Shown here: piece after piece, positions 14,918 through 15,997 of the stretch
Layout: each line of letters opens with the position of its first letter
Numbering within the stretch: the stretch's first letter is position 1
DNA from: Candidatus Fibrimonadales bacterium
GTDB lineage: Bacteria; Fibrobacterota; Fibrobacteria; Fibrobacterales; Fibrobacteraceae
Length of the DNA stretch: 15,997 nucleotides
Assembly: GCA_009777135.1 (NCBI GenBank)
Contig: WRMM01000013.1
Location: 1 to 15,997 of the forward strand
Direction of reading: 5' to 3'
Notes under the pieces: generated by a model
Database searches by the model: none
What the model was told of the DNA's origin: nothing
What the model saw: only the letters and a program-made list of their open reading frames with translations
Program-made: the position numbers and the translations under genes

Positions 14918-15653
14918 TCCTGTTAGCGAATGGATTTTAAAAGCTTCGCAGTTAAAAGACCCGATTGCAGAAGCGGCGAGCAATGCAGAAACTTTGCATG
15001 CAAAAATAAATTGGCTGCTTTTGGGTTCTGCTTTGCAGCAGGGTATAAATTTGGCGGAGTTGCAATTTTTTTTGCTAGAATTGCAAAAAGAAATTAAGGA
15101 TGTTGCGGAGCTGCCTGCTCCTGCTGAAAATTTGATTTTGAATGCGATTTTAAAATGCGGTCTTAAAAATTGGAGCCTAGCTCCGCAAGCTGCAGGCATA
15201 ATTTGGAGCGTTGGCAGATTTGCGCGCATTAGGGAAAACCGCCTTGACTTATGGGCAAAAAGCCATTCGCCCTCCGATCTTTGGCGTGAGTGCAGCGAGA
15301 TTTATTATATGGGAAAAAACAGCGCTCTTCGCCCGAAGATTTTGAATTTTTTGCATCGCTTGGCTTTATTTTCTTCAATGGGAGCTGGAACTCAGCCACC
15401 GCTTCCAAATTCCGCCGGAGCCAGACGCTGGTTAATCAAAACAAAAATTTACGTTCCAGATGAAAGCCCAAAAGAAAAATTAAAAACAGCAAATTCTCTT
15501 TACAAGGAATTATCGCCTAAAAATCCCGCCCTAGCCTGCCACGCTTTGCAATTTTTTGCCGAGCCAATAAACGAAAGTGCCTTTTTTTGCCAAAAAATTT
15601 ATCCGTGCAATTTATGCCCAGTATCGGATTACTGCCCTATTTCCCCATTCTAG
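14910..15653 (+). CDS. Unknown protein with endonuclease III-like C-terminal Fe-S cysteine motif
   Basis: A 247-residue mostly helical protein. At its end lie C227-x5-C233-x2-C236-x5-C242 in the context PCNLCPVSDYCP. Endonuclease III/MutY-type glycosylases bind a [4Fe-4S] cluster through C-x6-C-x2-C-x5-C in a PxCxxCP context, so this is close but one residue shorter. Upstream, LPNSAGARRWL (165-175) sits where LPGVG-x-K would form the helix-hairpin-helix, but the glycine hairpin is broken and no catalytic Lys/Asp pair is obvious. It may be a divergent or inactive HhH-GPD protein, or another Fe-S protein. The GTG start overlaps the Ppx/GppA stop region, so the genes are probably coupled. The gene just meets the convergent rsfS region. 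Confidence 0.65.
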   Translation: MTNPVSEWILKASQLKDPIAEAASNAETLHAKINWLLLGSALQQGINLAELQFFLLELQKEIKDVAELPAPAENLILNAILKCGLKNWSLAPQAAGIIWSVGRFARIRENRLDLWAKSHSPSDLWRECSEIYYMGKNSALRPKILNFLHRLALFSSMGAGTQPPLPNSAGARRWLIKTKIYVPDESPKEKLKTANSLYKELSPKNPALACHALQFFAEPINESAFFCQKIYPCNLCPVSDYCPISPF

Positions 15654-15742
15654 AATATTTTGTAAACTCCAAAAATTCCAGCCAATTCTGATTCTGGCAA
15701 AAAGCAATGAGGTTTAAAAATGAACTCGTGCGGTTGTGGCAT
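15650..15742 (-). CDS. Possible 30-residue small ORF downstream of rsfS
   Basis: An ATG five bases after the rsfS stop opens a 30-residue frame ending AGIFGVYKIF. The composition is protein-like (aromatics, PHC, PESE). The same frame stays open upstream for about 20 codons inside the rsfS tail, in the -1 frame relative to rsfS, so it could instead be a displaced C-terminus. There is no clear Shine-Dalgarno. Its stop overlaps the end of the convergent Fe-S gene. Chance openness is quite possible at this length. Confidence 0.22.
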   Translation of the reverse strand: MPQPHEFIFKPHCFLPESELAGIFGVYKIF

Positions 15743-15747
15743 GTATT

Positions 15748-15997
15748 TTACACAAACTCTTTCGTCTTGACCTTTGCTTTCTGCTTCTTTGCAAAATCCT
15801 CTTTAGCAAGCTCGACTCTCTTCGCTTGGCTCCACAATTCGTCCAAAGCAATTTCTTCTCTGCGGCTTTGCTCAAACAGATGAACCATAATATCGCCGGC
15901 ATCCAGAACTGCCCAGCGGGTTAGCTCCTTGTATTCTATGCCTGGCGGCTTGCCGCCGGCTTGCTTGCACGCTTTTTGCAATTCTGTTAAAATTGCC
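15748..15997 (-). CDS. rsfS: Ribosome silencing factor RsfS, C-terminal part (5' end beyond window)
   Basis: The frame is open to the right edge, so the N-terminus is missing; 82 complete codons are present. The segment with RWAVLDAGDIMVHLFEQSRR and then LDELWSQAK is the RsfS (DUF143/Iojap) core: W-x-L-D-x-GD-x-x-VH-x-F and L-x-x-LW. RsfS binds ribosomal protein L14 on the large subunit and blocks subunit joining when nutrients are short. A TTG at 15981 is not a plausible start because the conserved domain clearly begins further upstream. The tail after LWSQAK is an extra 18-20 residue lysine-rich extension. A second open frame (-1) overlaps this tail. Confidence 0.85.
   Translation of the reverse strand, partial: AILTELQKACKQAGGKPPGIEYKELTRWAVLDAGDIMVHLFEQSRREEIALDELWSQAKRVELAKEDFAKKQKAKVKTKEFV

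Noticed and set aside
15679..15697. GCCA...TGGC hairpin near the rsfS/Fe-S gene junction
   Set aside because: Only four pairs around a ten-base loop and no T-run in either direction.

Overview
The window reads as a compact, roughly 40% GC chromosomal segment from a Gram-negative bacterium. The Gram-negative assignment rests on a TonB-dependent receptor, an MlaC-type periplasmic lipid carrier, Sec signal peptides ending in LFA or LYA, and a lipobox. The mix of a cysteine-rich lipoprotein, a GH18-like secreted protein, an SprA-related HEXXH protein and a sparse TATATT-type -10 element would fit Fibrobacterota. That taxonomic guess is inference only. No phage, transposase or CRISPR array is visible. 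Gene ends overlap almost everywhere, and no gene-free stretch exceeds 300 bases.

Layout. (1) 1-2846, plus strand: the tail of an unknown CDS, a lipoprotein, a GH18-fold protein lacking the catalytic glutamate, and an HEXXH protein. This looks like an envelope or surface cluster. (2) 2818-3750, minus strand: a DagK/YegS-type lipid kinase, convergent with and overlapping the previous gene. (3) 3751-4049: a gene-poor stretch with two oppositely oriented G-quadruplex-like heptamer repeats, then a tRNA-Lys(UUU) with a clear promoter. (4) 4093-5280, minus strand: an HD-type dGTPase, divergent from recG. (5) 5337-11101, plus strand: a chain of overlapping genes comprising recG, an EF-G/TetM-like GTPase with a shrunken domain IV, mlaC, a small membrane protein and an amidohydrolase interrupted by an in-frame heptamer tract. 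(6) 11061-14046, minus strand: a TonB-dependent receptor followed by a protein resembling a degenerate uracil-DNA glycosylase. (7) 14075-15653, plus strand: a Ppx/GppA-family protein and a protein ending in an endonuclease III-like four-cysteine motif. (8) 15650-15997, minus strand: the 3' part of rsfS and a possible tiny ORF.

RecG, the dGTPase, the EF-G-like GTPase, RsfS and the Ppx/GppA protein form a housekeeping theme of DNA repair, nucleotide pools, translation and the stringent response. The GH18-like protein, lipoprotein, MlaC and TonB receptor belong to the envelope. The most unusual features are the dispersed GGGGTAT heptamer repeats, one of which could switch a gene on and off by slippage; the several family members that appear to have lost catalytic residues; and divergent gene pairs whose -10 boxes sit so close to the start codons that leaderless transcripts are suggested. 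I did not find a convincing new multi-gene defence or mobile system.
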